Of a stretch of DNA of 64,000 nucleotides, positions 8,633 to 17,563 are shown piece after piece; the stretch's first letter is position 1, and the number at the start of each line of letters is the position of its first letter. Position numbers and translations under genes: made by a program. Location: NCBI GenBank assembly GCA_934462715.1, contig CAKSIJ010000010.1, positions 41,237 through 105,236 on the forward strand, given 5' to 3'. This DNA is from an uncultured Clostridia bacterium. Lineage in GTDB: Bacteria; Bacillota; Clostridia; UBA1381. The notes below the pieces were generated by a model that was given only the letters and a program-made list of their open reading frames with translations, was not told the DNA's origin and did no database searches.

Positions 8633-9367
8633 ATGAATATCATAATCGGAAGAGTAACCAAAGACCTTGAACCGAAAACCAGTCAAAGCGGAGTAAATTA
8701 TGTCAGCTTTGATGTTGCGGAAAATATCGGCTTTGGCGAAAAGGCAAAAACAATATTTCACAGATGCACAATCTTCGGTGAAGAACTTGTAAACAGGATT
8801 GTCAATGCAAAAGTGAAGAAGGGAAGTTTACTGCAGGTAGTCGGCGAACAATCGCTTGATGCTTATGTCAGAGATGGGGACGGAAAAGCAGTACCTACAT
8901 CGAATATTGATGTATGGCATTGGCTGGAAAAACCGACAGCAAAGCTTTTTACCGGTGGCGGAAGAATACGTATTGCTACGGAAAAATCGGAGAACTTCAC
9001 GGAAGCAGATGTATTGCTGGACACTTTCGGGCGAATTGAAATAAAGATGCTTGAAGTAAACAGCGTTTCGGACATAGTGAAAGCAACATCCGAGAATGCA
9101 GAAACCGAGTTTACCGTTGATACGAGAGTCTGGTATGAACAGTGCGGGCAAAAGGTTTTGACTGATATTATTACCGATCTTAATGCAAGAGGTACAAGGA
9201 ATCTTTGTATTAATGAAGACGGAAGTATTGTGATTGACGATAATAAGCAGGTCGGAACGTTAAAAGCTTTTCCGGCAAAAAACCTATGGAAAAAGCTTGT
9301 CGGAATTTTTGAGGACAGCGGATTAACGGTTGTCGAAAATGAACACAGCATTCAGCTTGGATGGTAG
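8633..9367 (+). CDS. SSB-like OB-fold protein with extra C-terminal domain
   Basis: Start at ATG 8633 behind AAAGGAG; an in-frame TTG at 8627 is less likely. Residues 1-100 follow the single-stranded DNA-binding protein pattern (NIIIGRVTKDLEPKTSQSGV, FHRCTIFGEELVN, KKGSLLQVVGEQSLDAY). The remaining 140 residues are not the usual flexible tail, and the acidic DDIPF-type tip that recruits partners is missing. It is the first gene behind leader A, ahead of the AAA+ ATPase, so it may act in element replication or transfer DNA handling. Total 244 residues. Confidence 0.75.
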   Translation: MNIIIGRVTKDLEPKTSQSGVNYVSFDVAENIGFGEKAKTIFHRCTIFGEELVNRIVNAKVKKGSLLQVVGEQSLDAYVRDGDGKAVPTSNIDVWHWLEKPTAKLFTGGGRIRIATEKSENFTEADVLLDTFGRIEIKMLEVNSVSDIVKATSENAETEFTVDTRVWYEQCGQKVLTDIITDLNARGTRNLCINEDGSIVIDDNKQVGTLKAFPAKNLWKKLVGIFEDSGLTVVENEHSIQLGW

Positions 9368-9384
9368 GAACAGGAGGAAATATA

Positions 9385-10402
9385 ATGGCTAATTCAAAGT
9401 TATTTGATTCATGCACGTTTACTATGGCTGTACCTCCGGAGTTCAGCTCTTACCCCAATGAGTCAACAGTACATACTTCTATGTACAATGTCGGTTCTGC
9501 AAAACGGGCAACACTTCATGCACCGACCTTGAGGGCAATCCTTGCATATATGAAGCTTTCAAAAGCGACAACTGACGGAACATCTGTTGATGGACTCGGC
9601 GCCATAGGCACGCAAAATGATAAAAAAATCATTGCGGAGTATATTGGCGGGAGAAAGGATATTCAGGCTGTGGTATATAATAAAAGCAGCGGCGGTATCC
9701 TTGCGTCGGTTTTTGCGGACGAAAAGGCATCCGGAAGTCAGTTTGTTCATAAAGCAAGCGGTGGTAAAGAAACAGGAACGGCTATGTTCTTTGCGTTGGT
9801 GCCGGTCTTTATGGAGGATGAAGAGTTTAGAGAATCATATGACATTCTTTATGATCAGTTTGTAACAGGATTTACTGATACAAATATCACTGAGGAGAAC
9901 ATCTTCAAGTTATGTGATAATGTTTACAGGAGAATTGAAAATTCAGCCGGTTGCGGTGCATCGGGAGTAAATATCGAATATCCGGATACAGGTAATGTAA
10001 GAATGATTACGGATATTGCAAGAAAAAAAGGTACATATTCTGCGACCGATATATTGCTTGGCGAATTTAAGATGGTTAGGGCGGGAATAAAGCCTAAAAA
10101 AACGGGAGCGGTTATTTCTTCTGCTGATTTTGAAGGGAAGTATAAGCTTTCCGAAAGAACCTTTACAGAAAAGGAACAGTCGCTCATTCCCGAAATCCCA
10201 AGCTGGTATCTGATTCCCGAAGAGGTAGAAACAATTTGCAGCTTTGCGCAGAAAACCACAAACTCACAAATGCCTATGCGTAATTTTATGCTAAGGGGTG
10301 CTGCAGGTTCCGGTAAGACGGAAAGTGCAAAAGCAATTGCAGCAGGACTTCACTTGCCGTATATGTTTTTAACCTGTTCTGCAGATGACGAGAAATTTGA
10401 TT
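9385..10402 (+). CDS. MoxR-type AAA+ ATPase, 5' exon (interrupted by group II intron)
   Basis: Start at ATG 9385 with CAGGAGG upstream. The exon encodes about 300 residues of N-terminal domain without a recognised fold, then the P-loop GAAGSGKTESAK of a MoxR-like AAA+ ATPase and LTCSADDEKFD. The reading frame breaks at 10402, one base into a codon, where an intron beginning GTGCG enters. The unspliced frame would add about 16 foreign residues and stop at 10452. Joining to 13138 completes the codon as TTC (Phe) and continues into a FIGQ motif, exactly as expected in this family. Partner of the downstream VWA protein. Confidence 0.88.
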
Positions 10403-11120
10403 GTGCGACATGTTCCGTACTGAAAAGGTACGGCACTAATATAGCGATATAATGCGTTTATATTAGGAGAACTGATGATTTGAAAAGTAGAATGATGGGG
10501 TAACGCCCTGAAATGCTTCCCTGAGCCCCGAAGTGCGTAGGTCAAAAGCCTATGTTGCTAAGCTCGGTAAGGTCGGCAGAGAGATACCGTAAGTATGTTT
10601 ATACATACACGAAAGCGGAGCAGAGGTGCTTTGTGTATCCTATATGCCGGGGGTCTATAAAATATCTATGGTGAGAATGACAATAAAAGGTTCGACCAAC
10701 CATGTCTGACAAAACTGCGAATGTACGAGTCTACAATTTTGAGGCATAGAAATGTGTCTTGCCCTATGAAACGGGAGTACATGAGGTAGAGTAAAATTAG
10801 TCGATATGAAATTCCTTATACTGTTACAGGCAGTATCAAGTGTACAGGCTTAAAGCAGTCACCTAAAGGTATATGTAAAGATAGAATCATTGGAACGTGG
10901 AAAGCTACCTAACAGTTTATGCTGGTAATGACGAAGAATAATAAGCATTTTTATAGGTGGTGAGAGTAGTGGCAGAGTACCTGAGAAACGGCGATAATAA
11001 ACTGCGGAGGGAAAGCCACAAGTCGGCAACTGTTCAATTCTAATAATGAATGTATCATGGATTCGAGTAAGACAAAAAAATCACTCAAAATAAGGAGGGT
11101 GATGTCCATGACAATGACAA

Positions 11121-13001
11121 ATGAAAAGCAAAGAAATAGCAAAAAGTAAATCAATACGAAATGCTGAATATTATGATTTGATAGATGTCTTTGACGAGTT
11201 GTACGCACAAAGTATGGCGGGAAATAAGTTTGACAATCTGATGGAATACATAACCTCAGACGAAAATATAAAACTCGCTTACCGCAATATTAAGCGTAAC
11301 AAGGGCAGTACAACACCCGGAACGGACAATCTAACGATTAAAAACATTGAAGCTCTTGATATTGATACCTTCATTAGTAAGGTTATCAAAAAGTTTAATT
11401 GGTACAAATCGAGAAAAGTTAAAAGAGTTGATATCCCCAAACCAAACGGTGGAATAAGACCATTAGGAATTCCGTCAATATGGGACAGGATAATACAGCA
11501 ATGTATACTTCAAGTTTTAGAACCAATATGCGAAGCAAAATTTCATGATAGAAGCAATGGTTTCAGACCAAATCGCTCTGCTGAAAATGCTATTGCACAG
11601 TGCTATAAGTTTATACAACAGATGAATTTACATTATGTTGTAGACATAGACATAAAAGGTTTCTTTGACAATGTTAATCACTCTAAACTTATAAGACAGA
11701 TGTGGACGCTTGGAATAAAAGACAAGAAGTTAATTTGCATAATTAAGGAAATGCTTAAAGCACCTATAGTTATGCCAAACGGTGATGAAATATATCCGAC
11801 AAAAGGAACGCCACAGGGCGGAATTCTATCACCTTTACTTTCTAATATTGTCTTAAATGAACTTGATTGGTGGATTGCAAGTCAGTGGGAGGAATTCCCG
11901 ACAAATCACACATATCATGAACATATTCCTAATAGCGGAAAAGCTGCACACGATAATAAGTATAGAGCTATGAGAAGCACAAACCTGAAAGAAATGCACA
12001 TGGTTCGCTATGCTGATGACTTTAAGATCTTTTGTAAAACTAAAGCAGATGCTGAAAAAACTTTTATTGCTGTTGAGCAATGGGTTAAGGATAGGCTTGG
12101 GCTTGAAATTTCAAAAGAAAAATCAAAAATAGTAAACTTGGAAAAACACTATTCTGAGTTTCTTGGTTTCAAAATGAAAGCGGTTAAGAAGGGTCAAAAG
12201 TTTGTTGTCCAATCGCATATAAGCGATAAGGCACTTAAAAGAGAAGGGGAAAAATTAACAGAGCAAATTAAGCTGATACAAAGTAGGCTTGGAACCAACA
12301 GAAGTCATGAGGCCACAACCTTATATAATTCTATGGTTATGGGAATACATGAGTATTATAATATTGCAACGCATATTAACCCCGACTTTCATTTGCTTGC
12401 CTTCAGAGTACATAAGATGTTCAAAAATCGAATACGAAAAGAACTCAAGAGGGAATGCAATGGGAAAATCTCAAATAAAAGTGTTTTGGCAAAGTATGCA
12501 AAAAGCAAACAAATCAGATACATAAACGGTATGCCGATATTACCTGTTGGATATGTTCAACATAAAAATCCAATGTTCAAAAAGGTGTCGATAAATAAGT
12601 ATACGGTATCGGGCAGGGAAGAAATTCATAAAATGCTCGGATGTGTAGATAAGTCATTGTTAAACTATATAATGACTCATCCTGTAAAACATCGTAGTAT
12701 CGAATATAACGACAATCGGGTTTCGCTATATGTTGCACAAAAAGGTATGTGCGCTGTAACAGGACAGGAATTAAATATAAGTAATATGGAATGTCATCAT
12801 AAAATCCCAAAACACTTGGGCGGAAATGACAAATACCAAAACTTGATTCTGATTACCTTTGAAGTACACAAACTAATTCATGTGACAAGTGAAATATCCA
12901 TTAAGAAGTATCTTGATTTAGTAAAGCCGACACAAAACGCATTAACCAAGATAAACAATCTAAGAGAGCAATCAGGAAATCAAATCATAAATGCAATGTA
13001 A
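11121..13001 (+). CDS. ltrA: Group II intron-encoded reverse transcriptase/maturase with HNH endonuclease
   Basis: This 626-residue protein would splice and mobilise the intron. It has the reverse-transcriptase core (GTDNLTIKNIEAL, PKPNGGIRPLGIPSIWDRI, FRPNRSAENAI, GTPQGGILSPLLSNI, and the catalytic YADD at about residues 298-301), a maturase X region, and a C-terminal HNH nuclease (CAVTG ... ECHHKIPKHLGGNDKYQNL ... HKLIH). All domains look intact. The start is ambiguous: AAGGAGG at 11093-11099 sits just before ATG 11110 in another frame, which gives only a short peptide overlapping this gene; the RT frame opens at ATG 11121. Confidence 0.95.
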   Translation: MKSKEIAKSKSIRNAEYYDLIDVFDELYAQSMAGNKFDNLMEYITSDENIKLAYRNIKRNKGSTTPGTDNLTIKNIEALDIDTFISKVIKKFNWYKSRKVKRVDIPKPNGGIRPLGIPSIWDRIIQQCILQVLEPICEAKFHDRSNGFRPNRSAENAIAQCYKFIQQMNLHYVVDIDIKGFFDNVNHSKLIRQMWTLGIKDKKLICIIKEMLKAPIVMPNGDEIYPTKGTPQGGILSPLLSNIVLNELDWWIASQWEEFPTNHTYHEHIPNSGKAAHDNKYRAMRSTNLKEMHMVRYADDFKIFCKTKADAEKTFIAVEQWVKDRLGLEISKEKSKIVNLEKHYSEFLGFKMKAVKKGQKFVVQSHISDKALKREGEKLTEQIKLIQSRLGTNRSHEATTLYNSMVMGIHEYYNIATHINPDFHLLAFRVHKMFKNRIRKELKRECNGKISNKSVLAKYAKSKQIRYINGMPILPVGYVQHKNPMFKKVSINKYTVSGREEIHKMLGCVDKSLLNYIMTHPVKHRSIEYNDNRVSLYVAQKGMCAVTGQELNISNMECHHKIPKHLGGNDKYQNLILITFEVHKLIHVTSEISIKKYLDLVKPTQNALTKINNLREQSGNQIINAM

Positions 13002-13054
13002 GGAAAAATATGAATTGAATTCATTAGTTTAGTAAAAGAATAGTAGTCGATGGC

Positions 13055-13088
13055 GCGCCGTGTGAGGTGAAAGTCTCACGCACGGTGC
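13055..13088 (+). ncRNA. Group II intron domain V
   Basis: A 34-base hairpin with GCGCCGTGTGAGG pairing to CTCACGCACGGTGC around a GTGAAAGT apical region, with the internal bulge typical of domain V, the catalytic core of group II introns. It is followed by a domain VI-like stretch up to 13137. Confidence 0.88.
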
Positions 13089-13137
13089 AGGGCGGGGGAA
13101 AAGCCGGAGATAATATCAAAAGCTTACCTATCGCCAT

Positions 13138-13925
13138 TCATCGGTCAAATACTTCCCAATATTGACGGGATAGAATTTGCCGATGCAAATAATGTCCCGT
13201 ATATTCCTACTATGGCGGAAATAGATGAGGATCCCGTCGGAGCATATTACAATATGACAGGTGATTACAATGATGAGGTTACGGCAGAGGATGTCAAGGC
13301 GGAAATCGAACGTGTCGTAAAAGCCGAAGAGGATAAAAAGAAAAATGAAAAGGAATTTCGGTATGTATATACACCGCTGATTGAAGCAATTAAAAACGGA
13401 TACGTTATCGAAATTCAGGAGCCCACGGTTATAAGCAAACAAGGTGTTCTGGTCGGACTTAATTCACTACTTGATAACTGTAAGGCAATAAAACTGATGA
13501 CAGGCGAGGTTATTGAAAGACATCCCGATACAGTGATAATACTTACAACCAATACGGACTATAACGGGTGTAAGGAGCTTAATCAGTCAATCGTATCGCG
13601 TATGAACTTGATTTTTGATATGAATACGCCGGATGTTAAAACTATGACCGCCAGAGCAATGGGAATAACAGGCTGTAAGGACAAGACAATCGTCAGAAAA
13701 ATGGCTGAAACAATCGAAAAGATTATAAAGAAATGCAGTGAGGAACTGATAACGGACGGAAGCTGCGGTATGCGAGAGCTTATCAGCTGGGTTCAGAGTT
13801 ATATGATATGCGAAGACGCAGCGGCAGCGGCAGAGTACACGGTTCTTGCATCGGCAACCGCTGATGAAGAGAGCAGGGATAGCCTTCGTTCTACCTGTGT
13901 TGCTCCTGTATTTGAAACTGTATGA
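13138..13925 (+). CDS. MoxR-type AAA+ ATPase, 3' exon
   Basis: Continues the ATPase after the intron: FIGQILPNIDGIEFAD, then a Walker B-like VIEIQEP (about 80 residues in), sensor 1 IILTTNTDYNG, and the arginine-finger region SIVSRMNLIFDM. The C-terminal part is helical and ends at TGA 13925. Read alone from ATG 13212 it would be a 237-residue orphan, but the frame is open back to the splice point. MoxR ATPases act as chaperone-like remodellers with VWA-domain partners; such a partner is encoded 276 bases downstream. Confidence 0.88.
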
Positions 13926-13944
13926 GAGGAGAGAAAATAAATGA

Positions 13945-14195
13945 ATGAAAACGAGAGTTGTTTCAGCGTGTGATAATGAGTATGTCTTCGCAAAGAATTT
14001 GCGAACTCTCAGACAACAGCAAAAACCTTATCTCTCACAAAGCAAATTGTCAAAAAGGCTTGGCGTTTGCCGCACTACCTATATCAGCTATGAAATGGGC
14101 AGTCGGCAGGCTCCGGCTTTTTTTGTCGCTGCTGTGCCGATTATTTTGGAATAACGGCAGATCGGATACTGAGAGAAAAACTATGGAAGGAGTGA
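13945..14195 (+). pseudogene. XRE-family helix-turn-helix regulator, frameshifted
   Basis: Frame 1 from ATG 13945 encodes an XRE-type domain (FAKNLRTLRQQQ, then LSQSKLSKRLGVCRTTYISYEMGSRQAP) and stops early at 14154. The conserved end of the domain (ADYFGITADRILREKL) continues in another frame from 14136 and stops at 14195. The break is explained by one missing T in the T7 run at 14118-14124, which would give FFCRCCADYFGIT. Either a real slip in a homopolymer (possibly phase variable) or a sequencing error. Confidence 0.75.
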
Positions 14196-14201
14196 TTAAA
14201 A

Positions 14202-16292
14202 ATGAGAACATCTCATAAAAAGATACATCAGATGATTGCTGATGAAAAATCAAAATTAACAGACGCTGAGATATTTTCTTCAAAAGCATATGCTGCGTAT
14301 CTGATGGATATTGTAGAAGTTACAACAGGAAGATATAGGCGTAAAATGAAGGTAATAACAAGCTGGGATGAAAAACCCAGTGCAGATGTTGCGTATACGG
14401 ACAACCGAATTATTTATCTAAACTGCGGAAATTGCATTACGGCTGATTATCCGACCAAAGAACTGAAACATTTAAGCCTTTTAGGGCTTGTCGGTCATGA
14501 GGCAGGACATGTGCTTTATACGGATTTTTCATCTTTATTGCTTTTTATGCAGGCAGTGGATAACGGCACTATGTATCCATCAAAGCCTAATGATCTGGAA
14601 GATGAAGAACAGGAATATCTTGAGCAATATCTTGAGGTTCTGAAAGAAAAAGACCAAAAATCAAACTGTATAATAAAATATATTCTGCATAGTATCGCAA
14701 ATATTTTAGAGGACTGCTATATAGAAGCGAGTATGTGTACGGATTTTCCGGGCACTTTCAAGACAGGAATAACACTTAACAATGTTAAACTGACAGAGGA
14801 TTCATTATCAATCTCAAATCAGATTGCAAAGAAAATTCCAAAGGCTGCAATAATTACTAACTTACTTTTGCAGTATGCACGTGTTGGTGAATATAACAAT
14901 GACGGCGGATACAAGGGAGAGATAACAGATACCTTTGATTCGTGCATTGAACTTGTTGACGATGCTGTTGATAAGCTTGATGCAAGGAAACGATATAATT
15001 GTGCCAATCGTATTTTTCTGAGAATGTGGCCGTATGTTAAGGAGTGGATTGAAGAAATTAAAAGTGATCCGTCCAAAACACCGCAGGAGGTACAGGATAT
15101 GCTTGATGCGCTTGAAAAAGAGCTCGGCAATCCGACAGGTGAAGCCGGCGGTTCAAAACTTCCTTCCGGTACAGACGTACCAAGCAAAGGAAGGGTTAAG
15201 CCAGATTTCTCGCAGAAAGCATCGGCAATTGCTGAAGCACAGGATGTTTTGGAAAGCGAGGGAGGCAGATTCGCTCTTGTAAAGACTGATGATATTGACG
15301 AAAGCGGTTCCGGAGGTGTGGAATATAACAATAAATACAGTGGCAGCGGATATAAAAAGGCTGCGGCTGATATGGAACGGCTGATGTCATCGGTCGCAGA
15401 GGACAAGGCTTATGTGCTTTATAATGAGGAGCTTGAAGATGAACTTCAGAAAGAATCAAACCAAATTCGCTATGGGAACGCTCACAGTGGGGTTCATATA
15501 AGAATTAACCGAGTGGCGAAAGTTCCGGACGGATATGCCGAGGAGTATAAAAGAATAGCTCCACCGCTTCTTTCTATATCCAAAAGACTGCAGAAGCAGA
15601 TACTTCCGAAATTGCGTGATGAATCGGAAGGCGGCCGTATAAACGGATTGCTTTTCGGACGGCGGATAAATGCACGTTCTGTTGTTGAAGATGACGGACG
15701 GATTTTTTACAACAAGAAATATCCTGATGATGAAGCTAAAATGGCTGTTGCGGTTTTGGTTGATGAATCCGGCTCGATGAGCTGTTCTGACAGAATTACA
15801 AGCGCGAGAACAGCAGCTGTAGTAATGTATGATTTCTGTGTTTCGCTCGGAATACCTCTGGCTATGTACGGACACACCGAGTATTCCGAAGGAGTCGAAC
15901 TGTATAACTATACAGAATTTGATTCGGCGGATAAAAATGACCGATACAGGGTTATGGATATGTCTGCAAGAGGCGGAAATCGTGACGGAGCGGCACTTCG
16001 CTTTGTTGCCGAGCGCCTTGTGCAAAGACCTGAGAAGATAAAACTGCTTATAATCATATCTGACGGTCAGCCGGCAGGGTGTGGCTATGGCGGTACAGCA
16101 GCTGAAGCGGATTTAAGAGGGATTAAGAAAGAATATAAGAATAAAGGGGTTACAATGTTTGCGGCGGCAATCGGTGATGATAAACCGAATATTGAAAGAA
16201 TCTACAAAGAGGGATTTTTGGATATTTCGGACATAAACAAATTGCCGATGTTTTTAACAAAACTGGTTGTAACATATTTAAAGAAAATTTAA
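14202..16292 (+). CDS. VWA-domain protein with N-terminal HEAGH metallopeptidase-like motif
   Basis: The 696-residue product starts at ATG 14202 behind AAGGAGTG. Near residues 97-109 it has GHEAGHVLYTDF, a gluzincin-like HExxH zinc motif. A central low-complexity linker is followed by a C-terminal von Willebrand factor A domain with the MIDAS motif VDESGSMS (about 524-531) and later LIIISDGQPAG. This layout resembles COG3864/DUF2201-type proteins encoded beside MoxR ATPases. Together with the split MoxR gene it probably forms an ATPase/VWA remodelling complex. The target on this element is unknown. Confidence 0.8.
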   Translation: MRTSHKKIHQMIADEKSKLTDAEIFSSKAYAAYLMDIVEVTTGRYRRKMKVITSWDEKPSADVAYTDNRIIYLNCGNCITADYPTKELKHLSLLGLVGHEAGHVLYTDFSSLLLFMQAVDNGTMYPSKPNDLEDEEQEYLEQYLEVLKEKDQKSNCIIKYILHSIANILEDCYIEASMCTDFPGTFKTGITLNNVKLTEDSLSISNQIAKKIPKAAIITNLLLQYARVGEYNNDGGYKGEITDTFDSCIELVDDAVDKLDARKRYNCANRIFLRMWPYVKEWIEEIKSDPSKTPQEVQDMLDALEKELGNPTGEAGGSKLPSGTDVPSKGRVKPDFSQKASAIAEAQDVLESEGGRFALVKTDDIDESGSGGVEYNNKYSGSGYKKAAADMERLMSSVAEDKAYVLYNEELEDELQKESNQIRYGNAHSGVHIRINRVAKVPDGYAEEYKRIAPPLLSISKRLQKQILPKLRDESEGGRINGLLFGRRINARSVVEDDGRIFYNKKYPDDEAKMAVAVLVDESGSMSCSDRITSARTAAVVMYDFCVSLGIPLAMYGHTEYSEGVELYNYTEFDSADKNDRYRVMDMSARGGNRDGAALRFVAERLVQRPEKIKLLIIISDGQPAGCGYGGTAAEADLRGIKKEYKNKGVTMFAAAIGDDKPNIERIYKEGFLDISDINKLPMFLTKLVVTYLKKI

Positions 16293-16305
16293 CGGAGGTA
16301 AAATT

Positions 16306-16962
16306 ATGAGTGGAGAAGTATATATATCCAGACAAATTGCAAAATATGCAACTGATAAAAAATTGATTGAATTTAATGATAAGATGCGTTTACCGCCGGT
16401 TGAATGTTATGCTCATATACAGGCAACCGGAGATAAAAATAAAGATGGTAAGAATGTTAATTCTCTTATAGGAATTACAATGCTTGACTATTCAAAAGGA
16501 ACAGGAAATAATACGGTAAGTGTTGAAGCAAACATAACTCCCGATGAGTTGATGTATGTCTTTTCAAAACTCAACCAAGGTGTGGAAAGGTTTGAAATGA
16601 CACAGGATAAAATTTTCGGAGAACCCGATGAAAACGGTCAGTGCAGTGTAACTAAATTAAAAATTATGCGTGCGACCGTGGATGCAAAGGGGAAACCGAG
16701 GAATTATCCGTGGTTTGTTCAAATTGAAAACGGCAAAGCTGTAAAAGCAAAAAACGAAAAAAGCGGCGGCAGCTATATCAAGGCCAATACATATGTTGTC
16801 GGAGCTAAAGTTTTTGTGAATATAAACGATTTTGATATGTTTAAGCTGCTTTCAAGAATTCAAAGTTTTATAAATGCTTGGGAATGTACCTATTCGCCGG
16901 ACAGAATAAGACAGGCAAAGCAGATTGCGGCAAAAAATATGAAGGAGAGTGCAAATAAGTGA
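16306..16962 (+). CDS. Hypothetical protein of the MoxR-VWA operon
   Basis: The 218-residue protein starts at ATG 16306 (ACGGAGG upstream), 13 bases behind the VWA gene. It contains no membrane segment. A region SYIKANTYVVGAKVFVNINDFDMFKLLSRI near the C-terminus looks like a compact alpha/beta element. Not recognised. Close spacing suggests it works with the ATPase/VWA pair. Confidence 0.65.
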   Translation: MSGEVYISRQIAKYATDKKLIEFNDKMRLPPVECYAHIQATGDKNKDGKNVNSLIGITMLDYSKGTGNNTVSVEANITPDELMYVFSKLNQGVERFEMTQDKIFGEPDENGQCSVTKLKIMRATVDAKGKPRNYPWFVQIENGKAVKAKNEKSGGSYIKANTYVVGAKVFVNINDFDMFKLLSRIQSFINAWECTYSPDRIRQAKQIAAKNMKESANK

Positions 16963-17282
16963 TTTATGCAAAAAACGGAGAACGGATTACTGCAGACGGA
17001 TATACATTTGCGGTAGGCGAAAGAATTATGGCGACAGACAGCGACTATGCCGGATTAAAGGGCTGCATAACCGAAATCAGAACCGGGTTGGACAAAGAAA
17101 CAGAAAATGCGACAGACGATATTTACTGCAGCTTCGATTTTCCTGAAAGCGAGGAAAATGTCAGACTCTTGGAAAAACACTTTTCAGCGCTATATGGCGT
17201 AAAGAAGACAAGAGATAATATTGCGCTTGATTCGGTTATCATGGCTCCCGAACAAATCAGGAGGCTTGCGGCAAATGAATAA
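16959..17282 (+). CDS. Small hypothetical protein
   Basis: GTG 16959 overlaps the stop of the preceding gene (AAGTGA), implying translational coupling; its ribosome site AGGAG lies inside that gene. The 107-residue product has an N-terminal beta-rich part (GERITADGYTFAVGERIMATDSDYAG) that could be an SH3- or KOW-like fold. Not recognised. Confidence 0.6.
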   Translation: MIYAKNGERITADGYTFAVGERIMATDSDYAGLKGCITEIRTGLDKETENATDDIYCSFDFPESEENVRLLEKHFSALYGVKKTRDNIALDSVIMAPEQIRRLAANE

Positions 17283-17558
17283 TATATTCGGAATATTTCA
17301 GCTCATAGGCGGAGTTATACTGTCGATTGGCTACATTCCGCAAATTGTTCAGATATTTAGAACAAAATCATCTGAGGGACTTAATTTAAGTCCTTCGGAA
17401 TGATATTTGCAGGAATTTTGCTATATGAAATATATGCGATATCGCTTGTCGTTATTAATGACAGCGGGCATATGTATCTCATAACAAACAGTATTTCTAT
17501 GCTCTTGAGCGGATCAATGTGCTTATTAATTAAAATTTTTGCAAAAAAGGGAGAGTAA
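17275..17558 (+). pseudogene. PQ-loop (SemiSWEET-like) membrane protein, frameshifted
   Basis: ATG 17275 opens a frame with the PQ-loop signature (LIGGVILSIGYIPQIVQIFRTKSSEGLNLS) that ends at TGA 17401. Two more membrane helices (IFAGILLYEIYAISLVVIN and MYLITNSISMLLSGSMCLLIK) continue in a different frame up to TAA 17556-17558. One base gained or lost near 17390-17400 explains it. Intact, it would be an approximately 94-residue three-helix sugar-transporter-like protein. It overlaps the previous gene's end. Confidence 0.75.
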
Positions 17559-17563
17559 ATTAT

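Larger units (their letters stand above)
10403..13137 (+). mobile_element. Group II intron inside the MoxR-type ATPase gene
   Basis: The intron begins GTGCG at 10403 and ends with AT at 13137. It carries a long structured 5' RNA part (10403-11120, no gene), an open reading frame for a reverse transcriptase/maturase in domain IV, a recognisable 34-base domain V (13055-13088) and a domain VI segment before the 3' end. Boundaries were set by requiring that excision restores the host frame: exon lengths 1018 and 788 bases sum to 602 codons. It is inserted in the sense orientation, as needed for splicing. I did not establish the exon-binding sequences. Confidence 0.93.

Noticed and set aside
10481..11120. 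Possible small genes in the 5' part of the intron
   Set aside because: The region is structured intron RNA; no frame of useful length or ribosome site is found.
13212..13925. A separate 237-residue gene starting at ATG 13212
   Set aside because: The frame is open back to the intron edge and joins the upstream ATPase exactly, so it is the 3' exon.
14819..15459. Long minus-strand open frames opposite the VWA gene
   Set aside because: Low-complexity serine-rich translation mirrors the real gene's codons; no start signals.
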